Assembly (NCBI GenBank): GCA_951640165.1
Contig: OX621255.1
Location: 25,828,001-25,892,000 of the forward strand
Direction: 5' to 3'
Length of the DNA stretch: 64,000 nucleotides
Source of the DNA: Pseudoips prasinana
Lineage: Eukaryota; Arthropoda; Insecta; Lepidoptera; Nolidae
A model generated the notes under the pieces. That model ran no database searches, was not told where the DNA came from, and saw only the letters and a list, made by a program, of their open reading frames with translations. Positions 47,487 through 58,188 of this stretch are shown piece by piece; positions within the stretch are counted from its first letter, which is position 1; each line of letters opens with the position of its first letter. Both the position numbers and the translations under genes were made by a program.

Positions 47487-47575
47487 TATGCAAAGATCGT
47501 AACAAATGGAAATCCGTTGTGTCTGCCTACCCCTCTGGGAAACAGGCGTGAGTCTATGTATGTATGTATGTATGT
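47487..47575 (+). mobile_element. LINE-B terminal fragment
   Basis: 'gcaaagatcgtaacaaatgg', 'cctacccctctgggaaacagg' and then a (GTAT)n tail. Confidence 0.65.
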
Positions 47576-47584
47576 ATTATTATT

Positions 47585-47880
47585 TTACTTCAAAGTAGGT
47601 AAGAGGTAGGCACAGCGTTCTTTCGCTCGAAGAGCAGCCCGACTGGGGAGTACCTCCACCTTACAGAAGACATTCCTTAATAATAACATTAATAATTTAA
47701 TGTTGTGTTTCCAAGTGTGAGTAAGGTCGCCAGAGCTCATCGTGGGGGGAAGGGTCAGCAACACTTGTTTGCTGACTCTTAAAGGCCGGCAACGCACCCG
47801 CGACTCCTCTGGTGTTGCGGTGATCACTTACCATCAGGTGACCCACTTGCTCGTTTGTCGACCTCTGATATAAAAAAAAA
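47585..47880 (-). mobile_element. Dispersed repeat with A-tail
   Basis: Minus strand: 'gaggtcgacaaacgagcaag', 'cacctgatggtaagtgatcac' and 'aaggccggcaacgcaccc'. On the minus strand a T-run precedes it. A familiar lepidopteran repeat; its frame is not a gene. Confidence 0.5.
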
Positions 47881-48297
47881 ATCATGGCCTTTTTTCATAA
47901 GAGTACCTACATTTTATAGTAATATTCCTTACTACTACTGTAGAACTGTAGAATTTCTTGGCTGCAGACACTAATATATTATGGAAGTATCTTTAAATCC
48001 CTAGATTCCGTTCAGTTACTGTCAGACTAATGAAAATTGTTTTAAAAGTCAATCTATTACACTGGAACGGTGGAAATAAGATTCGATCCGAATGGCGACT
48101 ATCTTTAACAGATATGGTTATGTACTTTTATCATAAGATTGTACTTTGAGGCGCTTGATTGCTTTGATATAATTATTGATTTTATATGTATATTACTTAA
48201 AGAATAGTAAATTTATTAAGTATCTTTTTTATGGATATACCACAATTTTGGTGTATGTCTTGTTGCACACCTACTTGCTATTAATTATTGTTCAGCT
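47881..48297. other. No recognised feature
   Basis: AT-rich; no motifs. Confidence 0.35.
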
Positions 48298-48428
48298 CCT
48301 ATCCATCCTGAGGTTGTCTGGAAGAGATCGCTTTATGCGATAAGACTGCCCTTTTGACAACTTGTTTATGTAATTTCCTATGAAATATGTATTCTTATGG
48401 TATACAATAAAGAGTATTCTATTCTATT
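48298..48428 (+). mobile_element. LINE 3' end with TTCTA tail
   Basis: 'cctgaggttgtctggaagagatcgc', 'gcgataagactgccc', 'tacaataaagagta' and TTCTATTCTAT. Confidence 0.7.
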
Positions 48429-48439
48429 ACTTACTTTAC

Positions 48440-48575
48440 GGGCCGGTTAACGTGGTTGGTCAATAATTGCCATTCACGCTGCAGGTCGTGGGTTCGATTC
48501 CCAACGAATATACATATTTTTGGACATAAACGTGACTGTTTGAATTGAGTCTAGGTGTAATTTTCTATACACCCC
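48440..48575 (+). mobile_element. SINE-1, 3'-truncated
   Basis: 'ccggttaacgtggttggtc', 'gtcgtgggttcgattccca', 'gagtctaggtgtaattttc'; then it stops. Confidence 0.7.
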
Positions 48576-48950
48576 TGTGTATCTATTTTTACGAATTTGC
48601 GCAGACGGAGGAGAATGAAATTTAGTACAATTAACGAAATTCTTATGGAAAGGGGTGTTTATTATTATTAAAAACATGACACACACTACCATGCTTTATA
48701 CAACCTAGTTAACACATTATAGTATCAAAGTAAGCACTTATCTTACGCGTTTGTCAACCTCCTTACAGATGGTAGTATTCCTAATTCGTAGGTAGAATCA
48801 TAATGTTTGTTTTACATTATTAAACGGAACTCTGAAGAGGATCCACAAGAATTAAAAAACTAATATATAACTGACGAAAAAACAGCTTAATCACACTGTT
48901 GTCTGACCTGTGATACAACCCTCAGAGTGTTGAATAGCAAAGATATTAAA
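48576..48950. other. No recognised feature
   Basis: AT-rich with no element recognised. Confidence 0.35.
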
Positions 48951-49118
48951 TCACATCATACTATAATATTATAACAGTGAAAGTTTGTAAGCATGGATGG
49001 ATGGATGGATGTTTGTTACTCTTTTACGTAAAAACTACCTGATGGATTTTAATGAAACTGTACAATAGTATAGGTAATACATCAGAATAACACATAGGCT
49101 ACAATTTATAAAGATATT
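48951..49118 (+). mobile_element. Helitron-like element, 3'-truncated
   Basis: A|TCACATCATACTATAATATTA at the start. It contains a GGAT x4 run ('gcatggatggatggatgg') and 'aataacacataggctacaa'. The 3' hairpin and CTAG are missing. Confidence 0.5.
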
Positions 49119-49217
49119 GTGTGAATTGTCCAAAATATCACGATAAGTGTCAAGTAAGTAGAAGAAAATCTACCATCTGCGAGCTATTCCGGCGGGCACT
49201 GCTAAAACCACTACTCT

Positions 49218-49322
49218 TCTACTAATATTATAAATGCGAAAGTTTGTGAGTATAGATGTATGTTTGTTACTCTTTTGTGCCAAAACTGCTTTAACGTGGG
49301 TGTAACCGCGGGGCATAGCTAG
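49218..49322 (+). mobile_element. Helitron-like element, short
   Basis: 'tctactaatattataaatgcg' start, 'aacgtgggtgtaaccgcgg' stem, CATAGCTAG|T end. The internal part is deleted relative to its relatives. Confidence 0.6.
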
Positions 49323-50515
49323 TATATGATAATAATAATTATCCTACAACTATATCTGATATGGAATTTTGAACTTACCTTGATTGCACTTATCTATAAT
49401 AAATGAGAATATTTGACAAGCGTGCCATCGCTTGCCTGCTCTTTGAGATTAATAGAGAAAATTATACACCTAATAGAGAAAATAGTTCTCCAATAGCAAG
49501 GAAACTACTCGCATAATAATGTTTACTGACTGTTGATCTAATCTCTAATGAGATTGGCCACCGTGGTCGCAATTCGACCAGGACGACATTATTATACTTA
49601 GTTACTTAAACCAAATGTATTCTTGAATATCCATACCACGAATATTCACATAGATAGGTTACAGTACAATATTTTCGTAAAACATAGTTTAGTTTAAATG
49701 AAGAGCTGAAACCTAAGTACCTCTCACCTATTCAATATATCTACGTTATGTTACACGAAACACTTTCACCGGTTTTAATTAAAATTGAACGTGAGCATTC
49801 ATGGGACTTCTCAAGTGTATGAATGTATGAACTTTGAGTGGGCGTAGAGCAAAATAATTGGTATGATCAGATTGACGATATTCATTTATTTCAATTCTCA
49901 CTTTTTTCAACTAACACACACACAAACACATACCCACACACACACCACACAATAGACCGGTGAGTAGCCTCCTAGGATACCTAACTGTAGACGTCATGTC
50001 AAAAAAAAATGTGAGCCGCCAAGAGACGCCTGGCAGATGTGAAACATCGACATTATTTTGTAAAAGTAATATGCAGAAAAGAACATATTGTGATAGGAAC
50101 TAAATATGTCATAATGATAAAATAAAAAGTCGATTGCGCATGCGCCCCGGCATGCGTCGCCACGCCAGGAATCTGTTTTACGTGCGGCTATAGATGTTTC
50201 ACATCAAAAACACAACACAACTACAGATCCCAAACTAGGCAGGGTCGTTTTACTCTGCTGCAGCATGACAGCTGTCAGTATGTATTTGTATTGATTTAAT
50301 GGCCCCTCCAATCCTCAATCAGACTCAGCAGCCTGCATCTTCACGTGTTAAGGTAGAGCGACAATTGTTCAAGACGTCTCATGCATCTCCACTTCAATTA
50401 CGGCAGTATTTTTTTGAAGTAAATCTTCTTCACGTACGCTTGACTTGTGGGGTGAGCTGGTGAATGCGTGACGAAAGCGTTACGGAAAGTGTATTTGGAT
50501 GATGCGAACAAAAGT
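49323..50515. other. No gene; small repeats
   Basis: 49545-49590 has a SINE-4 tail scrap ('attggccaccgtggtcgcaattcg'). 49915-49955 is a (CA)n run. 50034-50048 and 50186-50199 are an inverted pair ('gatgtgaaacatc'). No coding evidence. Confidence 0.45.
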
Positions 50516-50635
50516 CTCTTTTGCCCCTATACCAGCTTACCCCACAAGTAGGGGATATAAGTACTTCTACTACTACTATAGTAGTAGTAGTAGAAGTACT
50601 TACATCCCTCTCTAATTACTATAGGGGCAAAAGAG
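50516..50635. mobile_element. Palindromic element with TACTAC centre
   Basis: The ends CTCTTTTGCCCCTATA and their inverse pair. The centre at 50570-50601 is 'aagtacttctactactacta' against its near-perfect inverse. A second inverted pair ('gagagaaggggaggaaga' versus 'tctttctctccttctctc') flanks it to the right at 50640-50700. Confidence 0.7.
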
Positions 50636-50748
50636 AGGTGAGAGAAGGGGAGGAAGAATATTTGTGTTCACAACAGCTTTTCTTTCTCTCCTTCTCTCAT
50701 AGCCAGATTTAACTTCAGTCGTGTGGTCTAAATTGCACTCGTGTTTTT

Positions 50749-51363
50749 AGGGTTCCGTAGCCAAATGGCAAAAAACGGAACCCTTATAGATTCGCCATGT
50801 CTGTCTGTCGGTCTGTCTGTCTGTCCGTCCGTATGTCACAGCCACTTTTTTCCGAAACTATAAGAGCTGTACTGCTGAAACTTGGTAAGTAGGTGTATTC
50901 TGTGAACCACATTAAGATTTTTACACAAAAATAGAAAAAGAACAATAATTTTGACGGTTCGCCATACATCGAACTGAACCTCAAAAATTTTTTTTTTGTA
51001 GCCATACATGTGGGGTGTTTTTGGATAGGTCTTCAAAAATCATATTGAGGTTCCTAATGTCATTTTTGTCTAAACTGAATAGATTGCGCGAGAGACACTT
51101 CCAAAGTGGAAAAATGAGTGTAACACCCTCAACACCCTCCCTGTAACTTCTAAAATAAGAGAATAATAAAACAAAAAAAAATATATGATGTACCTACATT
51201 ACCATAGAAACTAACAACTAAAATTGGTTTGAACGAGATCTACCAAGTAGTTTTTTTTTAATACGTCATAAACCGCAATTTGCATTAATTTAATCAACTG
51301 AAATACTTCCTGTTACGGAACCCTTCATGTGCGAGTCCGACTCGCACTTTGCCGGTTTTTTTG
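50749..51363 (+). mobile_element. 'ggttccgtagcc' family repeat, copy 3
   Basis: Complete copy: AGGGTTCCGTAGCC start, GTCTGTCTGTC run, 'gcgcgagagacacttcc' and end 'gtccgactcgcactttgccgg'. Confidence 0.8.
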
Positions 51364-51369
51364 TTATGG

Positions 51370-51600
51370 CAGGGTAAATTCCTGCCTGCCTTGCATGTCA
51401 ACGGCAAAAGGTGTCGGATTCGCGCCGACTAAACTTTGCATGCCGCAATTCTAACCGCGTGCGCCACTGTTTTAGTATGCGTTGGTGTGTATGTGACGAC
51501 CGCCGCGTCAGCTGCAGCATGGCAAGAGTGTCGACAGTGTCGGAATCGAACCCACGACCACTGGCATATCAGTCAGGGTCACTGTCTACAAAATCAAAAG
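51370..51600 (-). mobile_element. Unclassified tRNA-like SINE, minus strand
   Basis: Minus strand: 'gtagacagtgaccctgactg', 'ccagtggtcgtgggttcgattccgac' (B box), 'acactcttgccatgctgcag' and 'cggcgcgaatccgacacc'. Single copy in this window. Confidence 0.45.
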
Positions 51601-52117
51601 GCCGAACAAACCGATTTGACTCGGTTTGTCAGTATCGAAAGATTGTACTATAATTTCTACACTGTGCTCCATACGACTTGTAAAACATTTGATGAGATAT
51701 TTTGATGACGTGAGCCACTTATGGGAGCTATGAATATGTAAACTGCTTATACGAGTACTAAGAATTTTGTGAACTAAATGTAATTTTGATGCATTGCATC
51801 AAATTATATGTAAAAGTGATGTAAAATAGAACTTTTTTCAATTGATATAATTACTTTTCTTTTAGGTAGGCTTTTAGGTTACGATATTAGTACCTAAATA
51901 TTTAAGAGGAATTCTTACGTACTGCGTTTGTCACGCTCCCCAGATACGTTCCTTAGAAGGGTCTTCTTTACTTAGAAGAGCCATAACCTTAGCTTATTCA
52001 AATGTATGACTTCCCGAAAATACGTCTATACTTTCTAGACCACACACTTATAAGTAATACAGGGTCTCAGTGTTTACCATATAAATTCAATATTAGTAAC
52101 CACTAAGTTTCCTTTTT
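51601..52117. other. No recognised feature
   Basis: AT-rich. 51840-51960 shares phrases with 52725-52800 ('gataattacttttctt', 'aagaggaattc', 'gtttgtcacgctcc'), so the segment preceding copy 4 of the repeat is duplicated after it. Confidence 0.45.
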
Positions 52118-52722
52118 AGGGTTCCGTAGCCAAATGGCAAAAAACGGAACCCTTATAGATTCGTCATGTCTGTCTGTCTGTATGTCTGTCTGTCTGTCTG
52201 TCAGTCCGTATGTCACAGCCACTTTTTTCCGAAACTATAAGAGCTGTACTACTGAAACTTGGTAAGTAGATGTAATCTGTCAACCACATTAAGATTTTCA
52301 CACAAAAATAGAAAAAGAACAATTATTTTGGAGGGTCGCCATACATAGAACTGAAATGCTAATTTTTTTTTTCATAGTACCCATACATGTGTGGTGTCTT
52401 TGGATAGGTCTTCAAAAATGATATTGAGGTTTCTGATACAATTTTTTTCTAAACTGAATAGTTTGCGCGAGAGACACTTCCAAAGTGGTAAAATGGGTGA
52501 CCCCCCTCTAACTTCTAAAATAAGAGAATGATAAAACTAAAAAAAATATATGATGTACATTACCATATAAACTAACAACGAAAATTGGTTTGAACGAGAT
52601 CTAGTAAGTAGTTTTTTTTAAAACGTCATAAACCGCAATTTGCTTTCATTTAATCAACTGAAATACTTGCTGCTATGGAACCCTTCATGTGCGAGTCCTA
52701 CTCGCACTTGGCCGGTTTTCTA
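52118..52722 (+). mobile_element. 'ggttccgtagcc' family repeat, copy 4
   Basis: Complete copy, AGGGTTCCGTAGCC to 'gagtcctactcgcacttggccgg'. It is flanked on both sides by the related segments noted at 51840 and 52725. Confidence 0.8.
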
Positions 52723-53109
52723 GTAAATATAATTACTTTTCTTATTTAATACTAAAACTTATGATATTAGTAAATAGTTAAGAGGAATTCATACTATTGA
52801 GTTTGTCACGCTCCTCATGTACGTGTTAAAAAGAATTTTCATAGAAGGGCCCTCCTTTCTTAGAGGGTCTATTAAAATAGATTTCAAATTCAAATAGTTC
52901 TTTTCTGTAAATTAGTCTATCGCAGTATCAACTTGTTGGACCTACCTTTAAGTAAATAGTCTTGCTTATATTAGTAAACTCCGCTCTTCTATAACAAGAT
53001 TACAATAAATTACATAAATATATAACTTCGCGAAAATAAATCTATACTTTCTTGACCACATACTTATTAAATTATACAGGGTATCAGTGTTCACCATACA
53101 AATGCAATA
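52723..53109. other. Duplicated flank, no gene
   Basis: Resembles 51840-52090 including 'atagaagggccctcctttcttagagg' and 'tctatactttcttgaccaca'. This is a roughly 250-bp direct repeat around the family copy. Confidence 0.5.
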
Positions 53110-53295
53110 GTAGTGAGTTAGTTGCATTTCGACCATGCCGGCCAGTCTCAATGGAGAATAGCCATCTGCGCGGGATATATTATTCACAAGTGTGTCTTCA
53201 AACACAGGGGCACTTTCTATTCCATCAAACTCATGATCCTATAGGACGACTAGCGGTACGACTGGAAAGAATTCACTGCTATATAATAGGACTGA
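53110..53295 (-). mobile_element. SINE-4, 3' portion, minus strand
   Basis: 'catttcgaccatgccggcc', 'cactttctattccatcaaactcat' and 'ggactgacggctttcc'. Confidence 0.65.
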
Positions 53296-53478
53296 CGGCT
53301 TTCCCTGAAAGTAAAATAAAAATAAATAAAATATTAAAGGTTTTTGTTCACATAGACTTTAGAAAAGCGCTTGTAAATAGTCAGAACATGTTTGTAGTAA
53401 TACAGTTATTATTTCTAGTTACTTATTACCGATATTTAGGTACACGGAATGTTAAAACATTTATAATATATTTTATAT

Positions 53479-53484
<6 letters not shown>

Positions 53485-53534
<50 letters not shown>
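53485..53534. repeat. (AT)n microsatellite, about 50 bp
   Basis: Uninterrupted AT dinucleotide run. Confidence 0.95.
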
Positions 53535-53537
<3 letters not shown>

Positions 53538-53561
53538 ATTTAGATAGCTTGTATTAAGTTA

Positions 53562-53871
53562 CTAGCTGTGCCCCGCGGTTTTACCCGCGTTAAATTTTAT
53601 AAATTATCACAGCTCCTCCTCCGTAGGTGATGGCGTGATAATATGTAGCCTATATGTTGACCCGACCTCTTAGTAATATTCATGCAAAATTTTACGTTAA
53701 TCCATGCAGTACTTTTTGAGTTTAGCCCGGACATACATACAGACAAATAGACACTCAGACAAAAATTCTAAAACTACTAAAACTTCGAATGTAGATCACG
53801 CCCAAATATCCTTTTTAAAAAATATTCAATGTACAGTTTCGACTTTCCTACGATTTTATTATATGTATAGA
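53562..53871 (-). mobile_element. Helitron-like element, about 300-bp family, minus strand
   Basis: Minus strand A|TCTATACATATAATAAAATCG; the other end is CACAGCTAG|T. Relatives at 38159 and 40814. Confidence 0.75.
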
Positions 53872-54130
53872 TTGCCAAGGAGATTATGTTTAGGTTTAAT
53901 TATTGAAATTTATATTTTCCTACATATTGTCTGAATGGTTCTGTCTATATTAAGGTATGAATTCAGTATTATTATTATAACGGACCTTGTGTTGAAAACG
54001 ACGGTCGCGCTTTAATGCTACCGCCGGATCCAATGCGCCCCAACTGAGAAGACCCAGGAAAACAAACTCAGCAGGTTCATCTACTACTGGTTTCGACACG
54101 GCCCAGTTGAGACGGTCAGGCGAGTTTTTT

Positions 54131-54482
54131 GTTTTTTTTTTTTTTAATAAATCTTTTCAATAATTAGGTTAAACAACAAATGGAAAACAATCTAATAACG
54201 ATATTAAAATAATTATTTGGCCGACAAACACTAATTACTTTCCCTGTATATTGCTACTGTTTCTTTTATTAACGTAACTATATTTTAATACGCAAGTAAC
54301 AAAATTTAGTTCTATAAAAGTCCTGAGAACGTTTTAGCACGTGCTAATTCGTATTCAAAACTAATACTATGTATTATGGTCTTCTAAACAGAACCCCCAA
54401 ATAGGCCCTAATTTTATCACTGATTTATTCTATAAACATTACATAAAGACTCTCACGATGATAAATGAACTCTATAGTTATA
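54131..54482. other. No recognised feature
   Basis: AT-rich spacer. Confidence 0.35.
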
Positions 54483-55113
54483 ATAATATCCTGGGACATT
54501 ATTCACATATGGCCATCTGAACCCAAACTAAGCAGAGCTTATACTATGGAAACTAGATAACTCATATGAGTGATCTGGTTTGCATAGTATGGTAGGTAGT
54601 AGGTATACAAACTACATATACTACTTTTCTTTTGTAAATACATAGGTACTTATATAGATAATTACACCCAGACTCAGGACAAACAGACATGTTCATGCAC
54701 ACAAATATCCCTGTAAGTTTTTTAGTCTTGGTCTTGTATCAAAATTGAAGTATCGAAGTTGAAATATATGTAAACAGTATTCTTTTTAATAGATGATAAT
54801 TGTATGTAATCTTACTATTTCATTAATAAGAGTTGACTCAGTTTATTTATATAATTTAATAAGTAAATTAATAAAATAAATCCAATTTATTAATATCTAG
54901 GTAATGTTTTTATATAACCCTTTGCATGCCGCTGTGTCGGCGAAACATGTTGATCGATGTATTTATAACAACCTTGTACCGTGTTTCTAGAAAATAAATG
55001 TATTCTATTCTATTCTATATTATATTCTATTCACAAATACATATCTGTCGTGGATGGGGATCGAATGCGTGCAAGGCCAGCATTTACCAACAAACCGCCA
55101 ACCGGACCGTCTA
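54483..55113 (-). mobile_element. SINE-1, minus strand, interrupted by a retroelement 3' end
   Basis: The tail and body are at 54483-54710 and the head with 'ggggatcgaatgcg' (degraded B box) is at 55036-55113. Removing 54711-55030 restores the family order. Confidence 0.7.
54711..55030 (+). mobile_element. Retroelement 3' end inserted in SINE-1
   Basis: Begins 'cctgtaagttttttagtc' and ends 'aataaatgtattctattctattc'. It is flanked by ACAAATA on both sides (54701 and about 55032), as expected for target-primed insertion of a 5'-truncated LINE. Confidence 0.65.
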
Positions 55114-55329
55114 GTTAAAATGTAAAAGTATCATTATATGCCATTTCGGTCGATATAAAATACGTAAAACGATGATACGTTTGATTGGCGTTCATTTCCG
55201 CAATCACTGTTAAATTTATGCTCTTTAAAAAACGATTAGAGAAGATTCGCACAGTTATATGTGGTTATTACAATATAACAACGTACCTATCTAATCTACT
55301 AATACTATACTATACTAATCTAGTAATTA

Positions 55330-55470
55330 CAGCTCCTATCCATCCAAAGGTTGTCTAGAAGAAATCGCTTGATGCGATAAGACCGCCCATTGTACATGAT
55401 TGTGTTATTAGTGTCCTATGAATTTGTCGTGTGTGAGTGTGTACAATAAAGAGTATTCTATTCTATATAA
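55330..55470 (+). mobile_element. LINE 3' end with TTCTA tail
   Basis: 'ggttgtctagaagaaatcgc', 'gcgataagaccgccc', 'tgtacaataaagagta' and TTCTATTCTAT. Confidence 0.7.
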
Positions 55471-55925
55471 ACGCATTCAATATTTTTTCAAGTGTTGATA
55501 ATTCAGTCTACGTCTACGATCTTTGTTTTTGATCTAGGTACTTAAGTTTCCTCCATTTATTATATTTTAGTTACACACTATGTAGACATAATTTTGGAAT
55601 ACTTGAACGCCTATACATTCTAAAACAAATTGTATAAAACTCTTGCTTTTATAATATTAGCAGGCACTTCTTATTACAAATTATAATCAAATTATTAATT
55701 AAAATATATAAGTATCTCAGTAATATCTGTAATACCTGCACATGTGGCGCAGCGGCTAAGACAGTCGCCTCGCCGCTTCGTGTCGCGGGTTCGAGTCCCG
55801 CGCCGAACTACTATTTGGGTACCCATAAGTAGTTGTTCTGAGTCTGGATGTAATTTGTGTCCGTCTATTATATGTTTGTAAAGTACCCCGCGAGACATGG
55901 ATTATATTCACTAGTGCGGGCGTTA
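55359..55925 (+). repeat. Left arm of inverted duplication
   Basis: LINE tail, about 270 bp of single-copy sequence and SINE-3, all matched in inverse order by the right arm at 56131-60683. Because different element types and unique DNA are included, the event copied a genomic segment and not one transposon. Confidence 0.85.
55738..55918 (+). mobile_element. SINE-3, best copy
   Basis: 'acatgtggcgcagcggctaa' (A box) and 'tcgcgggttcgagtcccg' (B box intact), 'gttgttctgagtctggatg' and the tail 'gtaccccgcgagacatgg'. Confidence 0.8.
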
Positions 55926-56130
55926 TGTTAAAAAAAAAAGATTGAAAAACAGTGAAAATCAAGAACGTTTAACGTAAATAGTGTTCACCGTCCTGATTCA
56001 TAATGATCATCATCATCATCACAACAGCTATAAAAAGTCCACTGCTACACAAAAGCTACTCAGAAAGAAGCTGCTTCCCCTCCGCTGGTAGAAGTCCATC
56101 CTGATTAATTAACTATAGTAGATATTTTTA
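55926..56130. other. Spacer between inverted arms, with LINE-A tail
   Basis: 56009-56100 holds a minus-strand LINE-A tail ('catcatcatcatcacaacag', 'aaaaagtccactgctacac'). Confidence 0.5.
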
Positions 56131-56463
56131 AGTCAACGCCTGCACTAGGGTAATTAATACATGTGTCTGGGAAAGTACCCAGACAAGCATATAATTGACG
56201 GACATAAAGTACTGACGCCAGCACGTCCAGCTACCCCAATCTTTCATATATATTCTAAAGATTTTAAACTTTATCACATAAGCATAAGGTTCACTTTTAA
56301 TTGGGGAAAGTTAACACATTGGGGTAGTTTGATGAGCTGGCGTCTGTGCATCCAGACTCAGAATAACTATTTATGGGTACCCAAATAGTAGTTCGGCACG
56401 GGACTCGAACCCGCAACACGAAGCGGCGAGCCGACTGTCTTAGCCGTTACGCCACATGTGCAG
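56131..56463 (-). mobile_element. SINE-3, minus strand, split by MITE-T
   Basis: The head is at 56350-56463 ('gggttcgagtcccgtgcc' on the minus strand) and the tail at 56131-56208. Confidence 0.75.
56209..56349. mobile_element. MITE-T, complete copy nested in SINE-3
   Basis: GTACTGACGCCAGC at the left, its inverse GCTGGCGTCTGTGC at the right. The inner arms are mutated ('ccccaatctttcatatat'). Confidence 0.75.
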
Positions 56464-56732
56464 GTATTACAAATATTACTGAGATACTTATATATTTTAA
56501 TTAATAATTTGATTACAATTTGTAATAAGAAGTGCCTGCTAATATTATAAAAGCAAGAGTTTTATACAATTTGTTTTAGAATCTTTTAATTTAATTAGCG
56601 TTCAAGTATTCGAAAATTATTTCTACACAATGTAACTAAAATATAATAAACTAGCTGGTGCCCGCGACTTCGTCCGCGACAATTTTGAATGATGACCAAT
56701 GTATCTACTTCTAGCTTAATCTATAAATAATA

Positions 56733-58014
56733 GGTCTTTACCTATGAAATTGCCGTTTTGTATAAAAAAATTTAAACGAATTTTTTTCATGAATTTTTTT
56801 ATTTGTATTAATCGAAGTAATCACCCATGCAATCAATGCATCTTTGCCATCGCAGTGGCAGTTTATTGATGCCCTTCTTAAAGAAATCAGCTGGACGGGA
56901 GGCAACAAATTCTTCAAAGGCATTTTGTACTGCCTCTCGGGTATTGAATTTTTTTCCCGCCAAGAAGTTATCCAAATTCTGGAAAAAGTAGTAGTCTGTA
57001 GGCGCAAGGTCTGGTGAGTAGGGCGGATGACGGAGAGCTTCCAACCCCAGTTCTTGCAACTTGGAGACCGTCTGCTGTGCAGTATGAGGTCGCGCGTTGT
57101 CGTGCAGGAGCAGCGGAGACGAGCGATTGACCAATGCTGGTTGGAGATGCGCCAGCTTCTCCATCATTGTGCTCAGTTCTTCACAGTACACATCTGCAGT
57201 AATGCTCACCCCGTTTGGTAAGAAGCTGTGATGAATCACACCGGCGCTAGACCACCAAACAGTGACCATCACTTTTCTAGGGGTAAGTTTTCGTTTAGGG
57301 CATTGTTTAGGTGCTGAACCAGGATCCAACCAACTTGCTGAGCGCTTGCGGTTATCAAACAGAATCCATTTTTCATCGCAGGTAACAATGCGGTTCAAAA
57401 TTCCTTCATTTGTGTGTCTGTTGAGCAGTGCAAGGCACGTCTCGACGCGTACTTCGCGCTGGCGATCATTGAGTTCGTGGGGCACCCATTTGTCAAGCTT
57501 TTTTAGCTTGCCAATTTGACGCAAATGGACCAATATTGTTTTGACGCTAACGTCGAAAGCTGCTGCTAATTCAGCCGTAGATTGTGTATCATCAGCTTCC
57601 ACAACCGCCTTTAATTCGTCATTGTCGACCAAAGTCTTCGGACGACCGCGAGGTTCATTTTTCAGGTCGAAATTTCCAGAACGGAAGCGAGCAAACCAAT
57701 AACAGGTGGTGCGTTGGTTTGTAGTGTTAGCTCCGTAAACGTCGTTGATGTTGCGTGCCGCTTGTGCCGCGTTGCTGCCACGACGGTACTCATATTCCAT
57801 AATTACTCGAATTTTTAACGTATCCATGATGACGAAAAAGATTGAAATGCGATGAAAATGTAACACTAATCAATAAAGAAATGACTACTTTTGGAAAAAA
57901 GAATCCATGTTTTTAAAATAAAATTAATTTGAAATTAGAATTCTTAGCCAAACAAAAATTATTTTGATTTGAAATGGCCAGTACTGCAGAACGGCAATTT
58001 CATAGGTAAAGACC
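56733..58014 (-). mobile_element. Full-length mariner element (1282 bp)
   Basis: Terminal inverted repeats start GGTCTTTACCTATGAAATTG; about 28 bp pairs with one mismatch. TA is present at 56731-56732 and 58015-58016. The length and single uninterrupted frame are as expected of a complete Tc1/mariner element. Confidence 0.93.
56808..57827 (-). CDS. Mariner transposase, intact DD34D
   Basis: 339 residues from the ATG at 57827 (the frame stays open 13 codons upstream, but MDTLKIRVI is the usual start). Cut-and-paste transposase of the mariner family. The N-terminal half has two helix-turn-helix regions (RRGSNAAQAARNIN; STAELAAAFDVSVKTI), then KLDKWVPHEL, the mariner hallmark. Catalytic aspartates: VTCDEKW, LLHDNARPHTA and YSPDLAPTDYYFF. 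There are 34 residues between the second and third, hence DD34D. The sequence (DNRKRSASWLD, VMVTVWWSSAGVIHHSFL) fits the cecropia subfamily. There are no stops, frameshifts or missing catalytic residues. Confidence 0.95.
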   Translation of the reverse strand: MDTLKIRVIMEYEYRRGSNAAQAARNINDVYGANTTNQRTTCYWFARFRSGNFDLKNEPRGRPKTLVDNDELKAVVEADDTQSTAELAAAFDVSVKTILVHLRQIGKLKKLDKWVPHELNDRQREVRVETCLALLNRHTNEGILNRIVTCDEKWILFDNRKRSASWLDPGSAPKQCPKRKLTPRKVMVTVWWSSAGVIHHSFLPNGVSITADVYCEELSTMMEKLAHLQPALVNRSSPLLLHDNARPHTAQQTVSKLQELGLEALRHPPYSPDLAPTDYYFFQNLDNFLAGKKFNTREAVQNAFEEFVASRPADFFKKGINKLPLRWQRCIDCMGDYFD

Positions 58015-58188
58015 TAATATAAATAACCAAATTAAGAAATAAAGTAAAGACTACTTTGCTACTGTAATTTAAAAAAAAGGACCCGATATCATCAACCGAA
58101 AAAATCACAGAATACATATCAATTGTCTTTAAGTATAGTCAGTAAGTCAAATAAAGTAAAATAATAATCAACGATGCATTACCGTACC

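Larger units (their letters stand above)
53300..54130 (-). mobile_element. LINE-C 3' end, split by AT repeat and Helitron-like element
   Basis: 53300-53455 matches 24218-24370 ('ttagaaaagcgcttgtaaatag', 'gtcagaacatgtttgtag'). 53990-54125 matches 24375-24520 ('acggtcgcgctttaatgctacc', 'ggatccaatgcgcccc'). In between are an (AT)n run and the element at 53562-53871. Confidence 0.7.

Noticed and set aside
53052..53543. 163-codon plus-strand frame ending in an Ile-Tyr repeat
   Set aside because: Made of antisense SINE-4, LINE-C and the (AT)n run; no homology expected.
57027..57519. Plus-strand frames opposite the mariner transposase
   Set aside because: Overlaps the clear minus-strand transposase; composition is explained by the antisense of a coding region.
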